Assembly (NCBI GenBank): GCA_002405475.1
Contig: DHLX01000018.1
Span: forward strand, 62,001-126,000
Length of the DNA stretch: 64,000 bases
Direction: 5' to 3'
Source of the DNA: Burkholderiales bacterium UBA4657
GTDB taxonomy: Bacteria; Pseudomonadota; Gammaproteobacteria; Burkholderiales; Burkholderiaceae_E
This document shows positions 52,701 through 61,398 of this stretch, piece by piece. The notes under the pieces are model-generated. The model had not been told where the DNA came from and did no database searches. It saw only the letters and a list, made by a program, of their open reading frames with translations. The position numbers and the translations under genes are program-made. The number at the start of each line of letters is the position of its first letter. The first letter of the stretch is position 1.

Positions 52701-53394
52701 TAGAGTGTTCTGATTCTGACAGTGCGCGCACCGTCGCCGAGCGAAAATCCATCCAGTAAAGCAACAAAGTCATCAAGAGAGCGGTGCCGAGCAACAGCCA
52801 GGCATTAACAAACCATAGCAGTACCGGAACCGCATAATAATAACTGCGTACGCCGTGGCTAAAATTTTCTCCCGCCAGTTCAACCAGACGCGCAGCCTGG
52901 TCGGCATTCTGCACGGCGCGCTGGTCGTGCATGCGCTCGCCATGGCTGGGCATGGCGCCGACCAGTATATTCACCACATTAAACTGGCGCAGTGCCCAGG
53001 TAAAACGCACCAGGGCATGGACGAAAATACCCAGCAACACCAGCGCCTTGATCTCGACGTGGCTAGCCGTTTGCTGTTCTGCCAGCGGCAGTGAGGCAAC
53101 AATGCGCAGACCCTCATCAATCGAGCCCAGCAAAGCCAGCAGGGCGCCCAATATCAGCACCGTGGTCGATGAGAAGAAGGTCGAGGTCTGCATCAGATTG
53201 CCGACCAGCGCGGCATCGGCAATGCGGTTCTCACGCCCCAGCGCGTTTTGCATCCATTGCCGGCGGTAAGGGTGGGTATAGGCCAGCAAGTTAGGCCGGT
53301 TGTGTGACAGCAGTCCCGCGAAATAGGGGTATCCCACCCATAGCAGCAGCCATAGGCATACAGCGGTCAGATCCAGAGCAGAAAGTGCGGTCAT
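52693..53394 (-). CDS. DUF599-family membrane protein
   Basis: 233 residues from the ATG at 53394. About four hydrophobic segments: LTAVCLWLLLWVGYPYFAG, FSSTTVLILGALLALLGS, a helix around VLLGIFVHALVRFTWAL, and YAVPVLLWFVNAWLLLGTALLMTLLLYW. ENRIADAALVGNLMQTSTFF is a family hallmark. Function is unknown. It overlaps hemE by 8 bases and likely shares its transcript. Confidence 0.85.
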   Translation of the reverse strand: MTALSALDLTAVCLWLLLWVGYPYFAGLLSHNRPNLLAYTHPYRRQWMQNALGRENRIADAALVGNLMQTSTFFSSTTVLILGALLALLGSIDEGLRIVASLPLAEQQTASHVEIKALVLLGIFVHALVRFTWALRQFNVVNILVGAMPSHGERMHDQRAVQNADQAARLVELAGENFSHGVRSYYYAVPVLLWFVNAWLLLGTALLMTLLLYWMDFRSATVRALSESEHSNE

Positions 53395-53439
53395 AGTCGT
53401 AGGGTAACAGACCCGAGTTTTAGGACTCGCGCACAGGGC

Positions 53440-53468
53440 TTGCACTCATCGTACAGGTATTATATATG
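53440..53468 (+). promoter_or_regulatory. possible sigma-70 promoter of the small-gene unit
   Basis: TTGCAC (53440-53445), a 17-base spacer, then TATATG (53463-53468), placed about 60 bases before the first small reading frame. Confidence 0.35.
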
Positions 53469-53525
53469 TTGTAGTGGGTGTTTTTACCGGGCACCGCGTC
53501 ATCGCATTAGTATTAGTCTTACCCA

Positions 53526-53756
53526 ATGTATACCTTGAAGATGGCCCCAAAAAATCGTTCCAACCTTTCTGTTGAAGTTCGCAACGCTGTCGATGTTTAC
53601 AGTGCCGGGCTGAGCGCCGATGAACTGCGACTGCTGGACGAAGCCACCCTAAAAGCCAAACAAGACTTAGACGAAATGAATGCGCTTCTTGATCAAAGTT
53701 TAGCGCGCTCAAAAAAATTCTTTGAAGAAATGAATCGCCTTCGGAGTCAGGCATGA
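53526..53756 (+). CDS. small helical protein of unknown function
   Basis: 76 residues from ATG 53526, or 71 from an ATG at 53541; neither has a strong ribosome binding site. Composition is charged and helix-prone, with Leu-rich segments DELRLLDEATLKAKQDLDEM and SLARSKKFFEEMNRL, suggesting a coiled coil. I recognise no family. The stop overlaps the next start in an ATGA, so it belongs to the same unit as the 57-residue and 319-residue genes. Confidence 0.6.
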   Translation: MYTLKMAPKNRSNLSVEVRNAVDVYSAGLSADELRLLDEATLKAKQDLDEMNALLDQSLARSKKFFEEMNRLRSQA

Positions 53757-53926
53757 GCCTGTTTGCCGATATTCTCGACCGCCTGTCAGGCGTGACTAGC
53801 CTCAAAGAAAAAATTGCGGCACAAGGTAAAGTCTTAGAGCAAATGCAGCGCATTATGCTGGAACAGCAAAAAGACATTGCCGAATTAAGAGGAACGCTTA
53901 AAGCGCTCGCAACGTTGAGAAGTTAA
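53753..53926 (+). CDS. 57-residue protein of unknown function
   Basis: A short frame starting MSLFADILDRLSG and ending ALATLRS, overlapping the previous stop by 4 bases. The middle (KIAAQGKVLEQMQRIMLEQQ, then DIAELRGTLKAL) looks like a heptad coiled coil. A nine-codon frame (53927-53956, MLESIKAFV) starts directly after its stop and overlaps the next gene's ATG, so the whole unit is probably coupled. No family recognised. Confidence 0.6.
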   Translation: MSLFADILDRLSGVTSLKEKIAAQGKVLEQMQRIMLEQQKDIAELRGTLKALATLRS

Positions 53927-53952
53927 ATGCTCGAATCCATCAAGGCCTTCGT

Positions 53953-54912
53953 ATGAGTAAAAAATTTATTCCTTCCCGAGACCGGCGTCCCGAAGCTTTA
54001 GAAATGCTTTGGAAAGGTTGCTTACAAGATTTAGAAGACAGGATGTCCAACTACACTCATACAGCAGAGTTAATTTCTGGCTTTCTTGATGAGCGTCGTA
54101 TAACTAGCGCAGCAATGTATCTTAGATTCAATTTCAGTGACTTAATGCAAGTGGCGGTGTGTAACTTTAAAAAGGATCCCCCCCAAGATACACAGCCCTT
54201 GCGCAAAGCATTTCAACTGTTTCATTTGGCGGCGAAACTTTGGTTGCTCCAGCACCAAAAAGAAAATCTGGGTTATCAGAACCGAGATGATTTGTACGTT
54301 AGTCTGTTCCATTTGCATGGCTTAGCCGCCTACGGACAAGCTAATTTTGTCAGCGATGGAATGACAGATTACCTTTATCATTATCTGGTCAAGGGGCAGA
54401 TACGAGATCATATTTTGGCTTTGGAAGCAGACTCGGCTTTTAGCGCATTCGCCAGTGTCTTGTTGACTGCGGCTTATGAAAAACGTTGGCCAGAACAGTT
54501 TGATGTTCCAGCGCTGGGTAATTTTGCGGGTTTATTAGTGCATACACAAGATGCGTCAGCGTTTGAGGCGGCATTAGTTGAGTATTGTGATTTTCGTATG
54601 ATGCAATGCTTAGGTTATGACAGCATTGATTCCACCAGACGCCGTTCTTCAGCGACAACCAAATCATTTTTTGATGGACAACCCGCGTGGTGTGGTGTGT
54701 TTCCTACTGAATTATTCACGCTGCAACATATTGTACGGACTACGACAGGACGAGAGTTGTCTTTACATGCGCCTCATCCTTTGCTGCAGACGCAACTCAT
54801 GCAAAAGCCAGTGGCTTTTCTGCCAGTCTATCAAGATGAGGAAACTGACAGAATTGATGCGTTCGGTGCCACCGAATTTGGCAGAGGTTGGAAGAATGCA
54901 TTGTCTGTCTAA
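53953..54912 (+). CDS. protein of unknown function, possible immunity-type fold
   Basis: 319 residues, no signal peptide or membrane segment. AAGG lies about 10 bases upstream of the ATG. The sequence is mainly helical, with AFQLFHLAAKLWLLQHQKE and FHLHGLAAYGQANFV in the first half, and Trp/Tyr-rich loops later. The general look resembles some Imm49-type immunity proteins, but I cannot confirm this. It ends the overlapping unit of two small genes and converges on the next membrane-protein gene with 5 bases between stops. Local GC is lower than in the flanking housekeeping genes. Confidence 0.65.
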   Translation: MSKKFIPSRDRRPEALEMLWKGCLQDLEDRMSNYTHTAELISGFLDERRITSAAMYLRFNFSDLMQVAVCNFKKDPPQDTQPLRKAFQLFHLAAKLWLLQHQKENLGYQNRDDLYVSLFHLHGLAAYGQANFVSDGMTDYLYHYLVKGQIRDHILALEADSAFSAFASVLLTAAYEKRWPEQFDVPALGNFAGLLVHTQDASAFEAALVEYCDFRMMQCLGYDSIDSTRRRSSATTKSFFDGQPAWCGVFPTELFTLQHIVRTTTGRELSLHAPHPLLQTQLMQKPVAFLPVYQDEETDRIDAFGATEFGRGWKNALSV

Positions 54913-54917
54913 CAGCA

Positions 54918-55640
54918 CTAAACCTCTTCAATCTTCAAATCAAACCCTGGCATATAGATCCTCGAATACCATGCATGCATGGCGGCTAGGGTATAACCTA
55001 AAGCCGTACCCATTAACATAAATGTGCCCCCGAATAATTTCCACAAAGTGGCATCGCCAATTAGCAGTTGTAATGGAACAAGAACAAGAAATAGCACACC
55101 AATAATATTGCCAATCATCTTTTTCTTTATTTGAGGCGCAGAAAATATGAGGCTAAATTCTACCTCGCTAATCCAACCCCTGTGTTTGTACTGCGCCAAC
55201 TGTTTGAGTACTGGAATCAACCATTCATTCTTTACATGAAATGCATGGCATATGACCATAAAAATCAATATTCCTAACGCTACTACCCACCAAGTTTGCC
55301 AAACGGGCGCGACCCAAACATTTTCTGGGATATCAATTCGACCGCTTTTCATGGTCACTGGACCATCCCCAATAAAACTCAAAAGACCAAAAGCAAATGG
55401 TGCAAAAGTATTTGCCATTAGTAAATGCGCTTTTAAGATAAAAAATTTCACTGTTTTTTTAAACAAATGAAGTAGGCCTATTGTGACAACAACAAATAGG
55501 CCTATGAGGTTAAGTACCAAAAATAAAATTGGAACTTTTTCTGAATACATCAAGAAAGAAAAAAGTAAATTTAAGAATATCGCTGTCCAATAAATAGACG
55601 GTCTAAATAACTCCTTATAAGCCTCGTAACGTGATTTCAT
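54918..55640 (-). CDS. membrane protein of unknown function
   Basis: 240 residues from the ATG at 55640 (a TTG at 55670 would extend it). About six hydrophobic segments, arranged in pairs: near residues 17-60, 75-90, 115-135 and 180-230. Hydrophilic stretches include an ENVWVAPVW segment and a C-terminal tail FDLKIEEV. AT-rich like its neighbour. I recognise no family. It converges on the 319-residue gene. Confidence 0.7.
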   Translation of the reverse strand: MKSRYEAYKELFRPSIYWTAIFLNLLFSFLMYSEKVPILFLVLNLIGLFVVVTIGLLHLFKKTVKFFILKAHLLMANTFAPFAFGLLSFIGDGPVTMKSGRIDIPENVWVAPVWQTWWVVALGILIFMVICHAFHVKNEWLIPVLKQLAQYKHRGWISEVEFSLIFSAPQIKKKMIGNIIGVLFLVLVPLQLLIGDATLWKLFGGTFMLMGTALGYTLAAMHAWYSRIYMPGFDLKIEEV

Positions 55641-55684
55641 ACAGGTCGCTCTTTTTTTCGGGATAGTCAATTGCTGAAGAGTCT

Positions 55685-55710
55685 AAAACAAAAAAGGCCG
55701 CAGTGCGGCC
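55685..55710 (-). terminator. rho-independent terminator of the two-component operon
   Basis: GGCCGC/GCGGCC stem (55696-55701 and 55705-55710, 3-base loop). On the minus strand it is followed by TTTTTTGTTTT. It lies 11 bases after the histidine kinase stop. Confidence 0.85.
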
Positions 55711-55720
55711 CTCGACCACT

Positions 55721-57244
55721 TCAGGACATGTTGATCTTCAGCTTCAAAATTGCGCTGGTACCACCATGCTCATTCGTGTGTAGCGCCAGGGAACCGCGCA
55801 TAGCCTGCGCCAGCCGTCGCACTACCACTAGGCCGACACCGGCGGCCCGCTCGACGACATCATTCGTTACCTTTACCGCGCCCAACCCCACGCCAGTGTC
55901 CTCGACCAGCAGTTGAGCATGGTTGCCATGAAGTTGTGCTGCTAGCGTCACCAGGCCGCCTTGGGGGGTGTGACGAATGGCATTACTGAGTAAATTGGCC
56001 ACCATCTGCCGCAGCCAGCGCGTATCAGCCCAGACAACGACACCAGTTTCACTTTGCTGAGCCCGGCGTAGCAGAACACCATGGCGCCAGGCTGCCGCTG
56101 CAAATCGTTGCAGCATCTCCTCCACAACAACATCCAGCTGCACTTCTTCAGTGACCAGTGTGGCCTCTATCGATTCCAGCCGTGCCATATCCAGCAGATC
56201 GCTCAGCAGCCGATGCAGGTCTTCTATTTGACTCAGCATGACTCGCGCAGGGGTTGACGTTTCATCAGCCCTTTCCAGAACCTCTGCATGTCCGCGCAAT
56301 ACAGTCAGCGGGGTACGCAATTCGTGCGCCAGCATGGTCACCAGTTCTCGCTGACTGTTTATGACCTGCTCACGCTCGGTCAGTACCTGCGCCAAGTGTT
56401 CCTGCATCAGGTTAAAGTTGGTGGCCAATTGCGCCACCTCTACTGGGGGTTCAACCAGCACACGTCGCCTGGCATCGCGCTCCGCGGCCGCTTCTTTTAC
56501 CGCTACGGACAGACGCTGTATGGGGGCGCTAAGTCGTTCGGCGCTGCGGTCGGCAAAATTACGCCGGAAAAAAAATAAAAACAGCGCCATAAATACACCA
56601 GACCCAACTCCCACCGCACCGAAGACCGATAACACCAGGAGAGCCAGATCGCCTGCCGCCATGGAATAGTCAGGACTGGACAAAACCATGACACGCTCTG
56701 CATCGAGTCGGATAAGTAATGCCGGCCAGCCCGGTGGTGCGCCGGTATTGGCTGCCTCACTCGCTGTTAGTCGTCTGCTGCCCTGGTCTGATATCTGTTC
56801 CAGGATTTTCTGCAAAGGCGGGTTAGTCATCCGCAGATATTGTCCATTGCTGACATCCCCATTTTGGCCTGCCACGATCATGGATACCACCTGCGACAAG
56901 CGAACCTGCTGACCATCGGGCAAACGGGCATAACCGGACGGTACTCCTTTTGTCTCATCAACCGTCATGGCAAGGCCGTAGACTGCAATCCATCGCACCA
57001 GTACCGGCCATTGCTCTGGGGTAGCATTACGTAATACTTGCCGCAAGTCTTGGACTTCAATTTCATCCAGCGGGTTAGTAGCCTGCAGTCGTAGCCAGGT
57101 ATATTGGGTAATCAACAACAGACTGATAAAGGCTGCGGCTGCTAGCGCAAGGGCAATCACCGGCCTGAGTTGGGCACGCATCAGTTCCTGGCGTATGCTC
57201 AGCATATCGACCGTTGTGTTTTTACCGATTTCTGCGTTTCCCAC
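55721..57244 (-). CDS. membrane sensor histidine kinase
   Basis: 507 residues from a GTG at 57244 that follows AAGG and lies one base after the response regulator stop; an ATG at 57205 is the alternative. Membrane helices near residues 30-52 and 205-230 bracket a periplasmic domain. A HAMP-like linker and a HisKA domain follow, with the phosphorylated His in MLAHELRTPLTVLRGHAEVL, then the ATP-binding domain (NLLSNAIRHTPQGG, VEDTGVGLG). It forms a pair with the OmpR-type regulator upstream. Confidence 0.92.
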   Translation of the reverse strand: MGNAEIGKNTTVDMLSIRQELMRAQLRPVIALALAAAAFISLLLITQYTWLRLQATNPLDEIEVQDLRQVLRNATPEQWPVLVRWIAVYGLAMTVDETKGVPSGYARLPDGQQVRLSQVVSMIVAGQNGDVSNGQYLRMTNPPLQKILEQISDQGSRRLTASEAANTGAPPGWPALLIRLDAERVMVLSSPDYSMAAGDLALLVLSVFGAVGVGSGVFMALFLFFFRRNFADRSAERLSAPIQRLSVAVKEAAAERDARRRVLVEPPVEVAQLATNFNLMQEHLAQVLTEREQVINSQRELVTMLAHELRTPLTVLRGHAEVLERADETSTPARVMLSQIEDLHRLLSDLLDMARLESIEATLVTEEVQLDVVVEEMLQRFAAAAWRHGVLLRRAQQSETGVVVWADTRWLRQMVANLLSNAIRHTPQGGLVTLAAQLHGNHAQLLVEDTGVGLGAVKVTNDVVERAAGVGLVVVRRLAQAMRGSLALHTNEHGGTSAILKLKINMS

Positions 57245-57245
57245 T

Positions 57246-57947
57246 TTAACGACCTTGTGGATATAGCCGGTAGCCCACGCCGCGCACTGCCTCTATGGCT
57301 TGGGCTATGGCACTGTCACGTCCAAGATGTTCGCGCAAGCGCATCACGCATGTATCCACGGTACGATCCTCGCCATCGTAGTCACGTCCCCATACTTGCT
57401 GTAGCAGCCATTCGCGCGTCAGTATTCTGCCCTGAGCCTCTACCAGACAGGATAACAAGTCAAACTCTTTCGCTGATAATGTACAGGCCTGGCCGCGAAC
57501 GCGAACCAGTTGGCGTGCGATATCCAGCTCGCAATCCAGCACACTTTGTGTAGAAATTGCCGCCTTGGCCAGCTTGTTTTGAGGTGCATGACGTCGCAGC
57601 AACACCGCTACCCGTGCGCTCAGTTCGCGCAGACTGAACGGTTTGACCACATAATCATCCGCCCCCAGCTCCAGACCGGCAACCCGGTCTGCCTCACTAT
57701 CACGCGCCGTCAGCAGCAGGATGGGGGCCTGGAACCCCGATCCGCGCAGACGACGCAGAACCTCTATGCCATTGACTGCGGGTAACATGACATCCAGTAT
57801 CACCATATCCGGCGCCCAGGACTGGCACAAAGTCAGACCCTGCTCACCATCGTTGGCGCTACGCACTTCATAGGCAAGCAAACGCAGCTCGCTAACGATG
57901 AGCGGCTGTACTTCGGTCGAGTCTTCGATTACCGCTATGCGTGCCAT
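57246..57947 (-). CDS. OmpR-family response regulator
   Basis: 233 residues from ATG 57947. The receiver domain starts RIAVIEDSTEVQPLIVSEL, with phosphoacceptor Asp in MVILDVMLP, and is followed by a winged-helix output domain (LSAKEFDLLSCLVEAQGRIL, RTVDTCVMRLREHLG). Longer forms using TTG 57995 or ATG 57983 are possible. First gene of the pair with the kinase. It is divergent from a lipoprotein gene, which is a candidate target. Confidence 0.92.
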   Translation of the reverse strand: MARIAVIEDSTEVQPLIVSELRLLAYEVRSANDGEQGLTLCQSWAPDMVILDVMLPAVNGIEVLRRLRGSGFQAPILLLTARDSEADRVAGLELGADDYVVKPFSLRELSARVAVLLRRHAPQNKLAKAAISTQSVLDCELDIARQLVRVRGQACTLSAKEFDLLSCLVEAQGRILTREWLLQQVWGRDYDGEDRTVDTCVMRLREHLGRDSAIAQAIEAVRGVGYRLYPQGR

Positions 57948-58108
57948 ACCTGTATTCTGGACTATTCCTTTTCCATTTTGCATGATTGTCACCAAGTCAC
58001 AACAAAAGTCCTACCAAAACAAGACCATCTTTATTGCTGTTGCCATTAAAGCGTGCTCATCTATCTGTATTATTCAGGCTTTCAATCATGCATTTTCAGG
58101 AGGTGTTT

Positions 58109-58507
58109 ATGTTTTCTCGCATTCATTCCATTGTCGTCAGCCTGCTATTGTCAGTTTTCCTTGTGGCTTGTGCCAGCATCGACCAACCCAGTGTAGTTCC
58201 ACCAGGGGCTGAACGGCTTAGCGTTACTGAAATTCGCGCCCTACTTGCTCAGCCAGTGATCTTTGATAATGGCATTAGCGGGGGCTTAAGCTATTCGTTC
58301 AGCCCTGATGGCAAGGTACTTTTTTCGATGCGTATGTTGCCAGCACGCAAGGCTGGTGCCTGGCGCGTGGGTGACGAGGGTCTTTGTGTACGCGTTGACA
58401 GCGATCCCTGGGAGTGCGGCCCGCTCTACCGTCTTGGTAATGGTCGCTACTACTTTGAGCAACCCGGGTATGATAACGACTACAATACTTTGACCGTTCG
58501 TAAATAG
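58109..58507 (+). CDS. small lipoprotein of unknown function
   Basis: 132 residues. AGGAGG lies 6 bases before the ATG at 58109; the longer frame upstream is not used. The signal peptide (MFSRIHSIVVSLLLSVFL) ends in the lipobox LVAC, so it is lipidated at Cys21 and, lacking Asp at position +2, probably goes to the outer membrane. The mature part has SVTEIRALLAQ and SYSFSPDGKVLF, ending with YDNDYNTLTVRK. No known family. It is divergent from the response regulator by 161 bases. Confidence 0.85.
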   Translation: MFSRIHSIVVSLLLSVFLVACASIDQPSVVPPGAERLSVTEIRALLAQPVIFDNGISGGLSYSFSPDGKVLFSMRMLPARKAGAWRVGDEGLCVRVDSDPWECGPLYRLGNGRYYFEQPGYDNDYNTLTVRK

Positions 58508-58580
58508 GTGCGGTGGCTATCGCTTTCCACAATTATTGTATGTTTGTCATACACTCATCTTGGAAGTGATGTCACTCATA

Positions 58581-58613
58581 AAACAAAAGGGTCGCGCTGC
58601 GGCCCTTTTGTTT
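58581..58613. terminator. bidirectional terminator between the lipoprotein gene and atpC
   Basis: AAACAAAAGGG (58581-58591) and CCCTTTTGTTT (58603-58613), with further pairing towards a short GC-rich loop. The flanking A and T runs make it active in both directions for the convergent genes. Confidence 0.85.
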
Positions 58614-58629
58614 AAGCACCTCTTTTGTC

Positions 58630-59049
58630 TTATCTCTTACGCCGCAGACGCTGAATCGCGGCAATTTGCGCCGCCATGGTCGCCAGCTCTGACTGGGCAC
58701 GTGCCATATCAATATCGCTCTTGGCATTGGCCAAAGCCTCTTCTGCCGCTTTCTTGGCTTCGTTGGCCTTGGCTTCATCAAGATCGTGACCACGAATTGC
58801 GGTATCAGCCAGCACCGTCACGCTGTTGGGCTGCACTTCCAGAATGCCACCAGCGACAAAGACAAATTCTTCTTCGTTGTTATCCGCACGCTCAATGCGC
58901 ACCGCACCGGGCTTGATTTTGGTAATCAAAGGGGTGTGGCCGGGCAGTATGCCCAGCTCACCCGAGATACCCGGCAAAGCCACGAACTTGGCCTCACCCG
59001 AGAAGATCGACTCCTCGGCGCTGACCACATCCACATGGATCGTTGACAT
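58630..59049 (-). CDS. atpC: F1 ATP synthase epsilon subunit
   Basis: 139 residues. N-terminal beta sandwich (VDVVSAEESIFSGEAKFVALPG, GELGILPGHTPLITKIKPG) and a C-terminal helical pair (DEAKANEAKKAAEEALANAK). Inhibitory and coupling subunit of the rotor. Last gene of the atp operon in this orientation, followed by the bidirectional terminator. Confidence 0.96.
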   Translation of the reverse strand: MSTIHVDVVSAEESIFSGEAKFVALPGISGELGILPGHTPLITKIKPGAVRIERADNNEEEFVFVAGGILEVQPNSVTVLADTAIRGHDLDEAKANEAKKAAEEALANAKSDIDMARAQSELATMAAQIAAIQRLRRKR

Positions 59050-59067
59050 GTTCGATCCTTTCTTAAT

Positions 59068-60474
59068 TTAGTTCAGGGTCTTGGCTTTTTCGAACGCTTC
59101 GTCGATGGAGCCGACCATGTAGAACGCCTGTTCGGGCAGGTGGTCGCACTCGCCGTCCACCAGCATCTTGAAGCCACGAATGGTTTCTTTCAGCGGCACA
59201 ATCTTGCCGGGCGAGCCGGTAAACACTTCGGCCACGTTGAACGGTTGCGACAGGAAACGTTGAATCTTGCGCGCACGCGCCACCGCCAGTTTGTCTTCCG
59301 GCGACAATTCGTCCATACCCAAAATGGCAATGATGTCGCGCAATTCTTTGTAGCGCTGTAATGTGGCCTGAACACGACGCGCCACGTTGTAATGCTCTTC
59401 ACCAATCACATTCGGGTCGAGCTGACGGCTGGTCGAATCGAGCGGGTCCACCGCCGGATAAATACCCAGCGCCGCAATATCACGACTCAACACCACGGTG
59501 GCATCCAGGTGCAGGAAGGTGGTCGCAGGCGAGGGGTCGGTCAAGTCATCGGCTGGTACGTACACGGCCTGTATGGAGGTGATAGAACCGGTTTTGGTCG
59601 AGGTAATACGCTCCTGCAATTTACCCATTTCTTCTGCCAGTGTCGGCTGGTAACCCACCGCAGAAGGCATACGACCCAGCAACGCCGACACTTCGGTACC
59701 GGCCAGGGTATAACGATAAATATTATCGACGAACAGCAGAATGTCACGGCCTTCATCGCGGAATTTTTCTGCCATGCTCAGACCGGTCAAGGCCACGCGC
59801 AGACGGTTGCCCGGGGGCTCGTTCATCTGACCGAACACCATCGCGACCTTGTCCAGCACTTTCGATTCTTCCATCTCGTGGTAGAAGTCGTTGCCTTCAC
59901 GGGTACGCTCACCGACACCAGCAAACACCGAATAGCCACCGTAGCTCTTGGCGATGTTGTTGATCAGTTCCATCATGTTCACGGTCTTACCGACACCGGC
60001 ACCGCCGAACAGACCAATCTTGCCGCCCTTGGCGAACGGGCAGATCAGGTCAATCACCTTGATACCCGTGGGCAACAATTCAACCGAGGGACTCAGTTCA
60101 TCAAACTTTGGCGCGGGCTGGTGAATGGCGCGGCGCTCTTCGGTCGCAATCGGGCCGGCATCATCAATCGGGCGACCTAGCACGTCCATAATGCGTCCTA
60201 AAGTGGCAGTACCCACGGGCACCATAATCGGGCCGCCGGTGCTATTGACCTTCATGCCACGGCTCAGGCCGTCAGACGAGCCGAGTGCAATGGTACGCGC
60301 CACGCCGTCGCCCAGCAATTGCTGCACTTCAAATGTCAGCCCTTTTTCGGCGAACTTGGTTTGTTCTGCTGCGTCGAGTTGCAGCGCGTCGTACACCTTG
60401 GGCATCTGCTCACGGGGAAACTGTATATCCACCACCGCGCCGATGCACTGGACGATTTGACCTTGTGCGTTCAT
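59068..60474 (-). CDS. atpD: F1 ATP synthase beta subunit
   Basis: 468 residues. Catalytic subunit of the F1 head: Walker A GLFGGAGVGKTVNMMEL, GERTREGNDFYHEM, VFGQMNEPPGNRLRVALTGL, and the Walker B segment ILLFVDNIYRYTLAG. Typical length, no anomaly seen. Between atpG and atpC in the operon. Confidence 0.97.
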   Translation of the reverse strand: MNAQGQIVQCIGAVVDIQFPREQMPKVYDALQLDAAEQTKFAEKGLTFEVQQLLGDGVARTIALGSSDGLSRGMKVNSTGGPIMVPVGTATLGRIMDVLGRPIDDAGPIATEERRAIHQPAPKFDELSPSVELLPTGIKVIDLICPFAKGGKIGLFGGAGVGKTVNMMELINNIAKSYGGYSVFAGVGERTREGNDFYHEMEESKVLDKVAMVFGQMNEPPGNRLRVALTGLSMAEKFRDEGRDILLFVDNIYRYTLAGTEVSALLGRMPSAVGYQPTLAEEMGKLQERITSTKTGSITSIQAVYVPADDLTDPSPATTFLHLDATVVLSRDIAALGIYPAVDPLDSTSRQLDPNVIGEEHYNVARRVQATLQRYKELRDIIAILGMDELSPEDKLAVARARKIQRFLSQPFNVAEVFTGSPGKIVPLKETIRGFKMLVDGECDHLPEQAFYMVGSIDEAFEKAKTLN

Positions 60475-60505
60475 GATGTTTTCCTTTGCTTAATTTTTAC
60501 TCAAT

Positions 60506-61384
60506 TCAACTGATGGCCGCTGCGCCGCCGACGATCTCGGACAATTCCTTGGTGATCGCCGCCTGACGCGCCTTGTTATATGTCAACTGCAGCTCGCCAA
60601 TCACATTTTTGGCGTTGTCTGAAGCTGCCTTCATCGCCACCATACGGGCCGATTGTTCCGACGCCATATTTTCTGCGACCGACTGATAGATCAGCGCTTC
60701 GACATATCGCACCAATAACTCATCTACGACCGACTGCGCGTCTGGCTCGTACAGATAATCCCAGCCGTAGCTGGCTTTTTCTTCCGCGCTCTGCGTCATT
60801 TTGTCGGCAGACAGGGGCAGCAACTGCTCCACCACCGGCTCCTGCTTCATCGTATTGATGAATTTGGTGTAGCACAGGTACACCGCATCAACCTCGCCTT
60901 TTTCATAGGCATCGAGTTGTACCTTGATCGGGCCGATCAGTTTTTCCAGATGCGGCTTGTCGCCCAGCTGCGTCACGTGCGAAACAACCTTGGCACCAAA
61001 GCGATTCAGGAAACCAAAGCCTTTGTTGCCAATCGCAGTCACTTGCACCTTGATGCCCTGGGTATCCAGTTCTTTCAGCTTGTTCAGGGTGGCGCGCAAC
61101 ACGTTGGTATTCAAACCGCCGCACAGACCTTTGTCGGTCGTGACTAAAATCAACCCAGCATTTTTGACGTCACGACGCACCAGGAACGGATGTTTGTATT
61201 CCGGGTTGGCAGCGCTCATGTGTGCAGCAATATTGCGCACCTTGTCGGCATAGGGTCGGGCAGCGCGCATACGTTCCTGCGCTTTGCGCATTTTCGATGC
61301 GGCCACCATTTCCATGGCCTTGGTGATCTTGCGCGTATTTTGTACGCTCTTGATCTTGGTTCGTATCTCTTTAGAGCCTGGCAT
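60506..61384 (-). CDS. atpG: F1 ATP synthase gamma subunit
   Basis: 292 residues. Central shaft of the F1 motor. N-terminal coiled-coil helix (EIRTKIKSVQNTRKITKAMEMVAASKMRKAQ), ITTDKGLCGGLN-type segment here as VTTDKGLCGGLN, and C-terminal helix ending ITKELSEIVGGAAAIS. Between atpA and atpD in the operon. Confidence 0.97.
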   Translation of the reverse strand: MPGSKEIRTKIKSVQNTRKITKAMEMVAASKMRKAQERMRAARPYADKVRNIAAHMSAANPEYKHPFLVRRDVKNAGLILVTTDKGLCGGLNTNVLRATLNKLKELDTQGIKVQVTAIGNKGFGFLNRFGAKVVSHVTQLGDKPHLEKLIGPIKVQLDAYEKGEVDAVYLCYTKFINTMKQEPVVEQLLPLSADKMTQSAEEKASYGWDYLYEPDAQSVVDELLVRYVEALIYQSVAENMASEQSARMVAMKAASDNAKNVIGELQLTYNKARQAAITKELSEIVGGAAAIS

Positions 61385-61398
61385 GTGGCCACCTGAAA

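Noticed and set aside
59392..60180. A 262-codon open frame opposite atpD
   Set aside because: Antisense shadow of atpD with low-complexity His/Arg/Gly composition.
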